Of a stretch of DNA of 64,000 nucleotides, positions 63,595 through 64,000 are shown piece by piece. Each line of letters begins with the position of its first letter. The stretch's first letter is position 1. Source of the DNA: Deltaproteobacteria bacterium (GTDB lineage: Bacteria > Myxococcota_A > UBA796 > SXON01). The notes under the pieces were generated by a model. The model was not told the origin of the DNA, made no database searches, and saw only the letters and a list, made by a program, of their open reading frames with translations. The stretch is taken from assembly GCA_947445035.1 (NCBI GenBank), contig CANFCK010000019.1, positions 23,934 through 87,933 of the forward strand, given 5' to 3'. A program made the translations under genes and the position numbers.

Positions 63595-64000
63595 ATGGAC
63601 ACCCCCCCATCCCCGGCCCACCCTCGCCGACGGCTGGACCCGCAAGCGCCGCTACCACCACGGGAGCCTGGGGCCCTCCGCCCTTGCCCGCGGGCGCCAG
63701 ATCGTCGCCATCCACGGGCCCTGCGCGCTCAGCCTCCGCGGCCTCGCCCGTGACCTCGGCGTCACGGCCACCTCGCTCGTTCGCCTGTTCGGAAACCTGG
63801 CGGGCATGCGTGCCGCCGTGGCCGAGTCGGCGCTCGGCACCGGGTTCAGCGCTGCGGGGACTCCACGGCATGCTCACGGTCTCCTCCCCGCGTCGGGCCC
63901 TGGAAACCGCCCTGGGCGCGCGTCGCGATCCCGACCGCGCTGCCTATCTGGCCTCGACGATCCACGGCCTCGCGCTCGCGCGGATCGACGGCCTCACCAG
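63595..64000 (+). pseudogene. Degraded TetR-family regulator (copy 3, runs off the window)
   Basis: The ATG at 63595 is +1 out of frame with the TetR body, exactly as in copy 1: both have gacaccccccc where the intact copy has gaccacccccc. In the shifted frame the body is clear (RKRRYHHGSLGPSALARG, LRGLARDLGVTATSLVRLFGNLAG), up to AAVAESALG. The middle is deleted with another frame shift, then GLHGMLTVSSPRRALETAL and IHGLALARIDGLT align to the intact protein. No in-frame start exists in the body frame. The right end is cut by the window. Confidence 0.75.

Overview
The window is GC-rich chromosomal DNA packed with protein genes on both strands, most of them joined by 1 to 4 base stop/start overlaps (ATGA, GTGA, TGATG). 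Several traits suggest a Myxococcota-like (deltaproteobacterial) bacterium: a complete alternative complex III (actABCDEF), two adjacent surface proteins ending in MYXO-CTERM-like Cys/hydrophobic/Arg tails, a protein with eleven MopE-type Cys/Asp repeats, and many short-signal lipoproteins with Asp/Thr-rich tethers. This lineage call is inferred from gene content only.

Layout. 1-3.3 kb: end of a membrane protein, an unknown protein, and a three-gene operon (small membrane protein, AIM24-like, M48 protease). 3.5-5.6 kb: a KptA-Nudix fusion, a DsbA-like isomerase and a DUF4863 protein, then a 268-base repeat-rich gap. 5.8-14.1 kb: the alternative complex III operon, preceded by a proline-rich lipoprotein cytochrome c. 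14.2-19.7 kb: tRNA-Leu(CAA), a pseudo-receiver protein, valS and lipoproteins. 19.8-22.9 kb: nucleotide-sugar dehydrogenase, glycosyltransferase and methyltransferase. 22.9-28.6 kb: outer-membrane and hydrolase pair, moaDE, a lipoprotein. 28.6-31.1 kb: degraded TetR copy and minCDE. 31.2-46.1 kb: DEAD-box helicase, sulfatases, M1 peptidase, gloA, MFS, arylsulfotransferase-like, Asp-box lipoprotein and a sulfatase/cupin/FemAB-like set. 46.2-51.1 kb: ahpD remnant, intact TetR gene, and a three-gene surface-protein operon. 51.1-60.4 kb: a cobalamin-riboswitch operon. 60.4-64 kb: sulfatase, EamA transporter, gene remnants and a third TetR copy.

The most notable system is the operon at 51124-60375 (minus strand). 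A cobalamin riboswitch with a clear P1 stem and B12 box precedes a TonB-dependent receptor, a BtuG-like beta-propeller lipoprotein, a small Cys-rich lipoprotein, a second propeller lipoprotein, an ECF S-like membrane domain fused to a large lipoprotein ectodomain, and one polypeptide that joins two ECF ATPases to an EcfT subunit. All six genes overlap by 1-4 bases. I read it as a complete surface-to-cytoplasm corrinoid import route that uses an ECF transporter in place of BtuFCD.

A second theme is gene decay and dispersal. Three copies of one TetR-family gene (28.6, 46.6 and 63.6 kb) each keep a TAGCRAYGCTA-type palindrome 10-11 bases before the start, but two copies are broken. Remnants of ahpD, an M20 amidohydrolase and a histidine kinase are also present.
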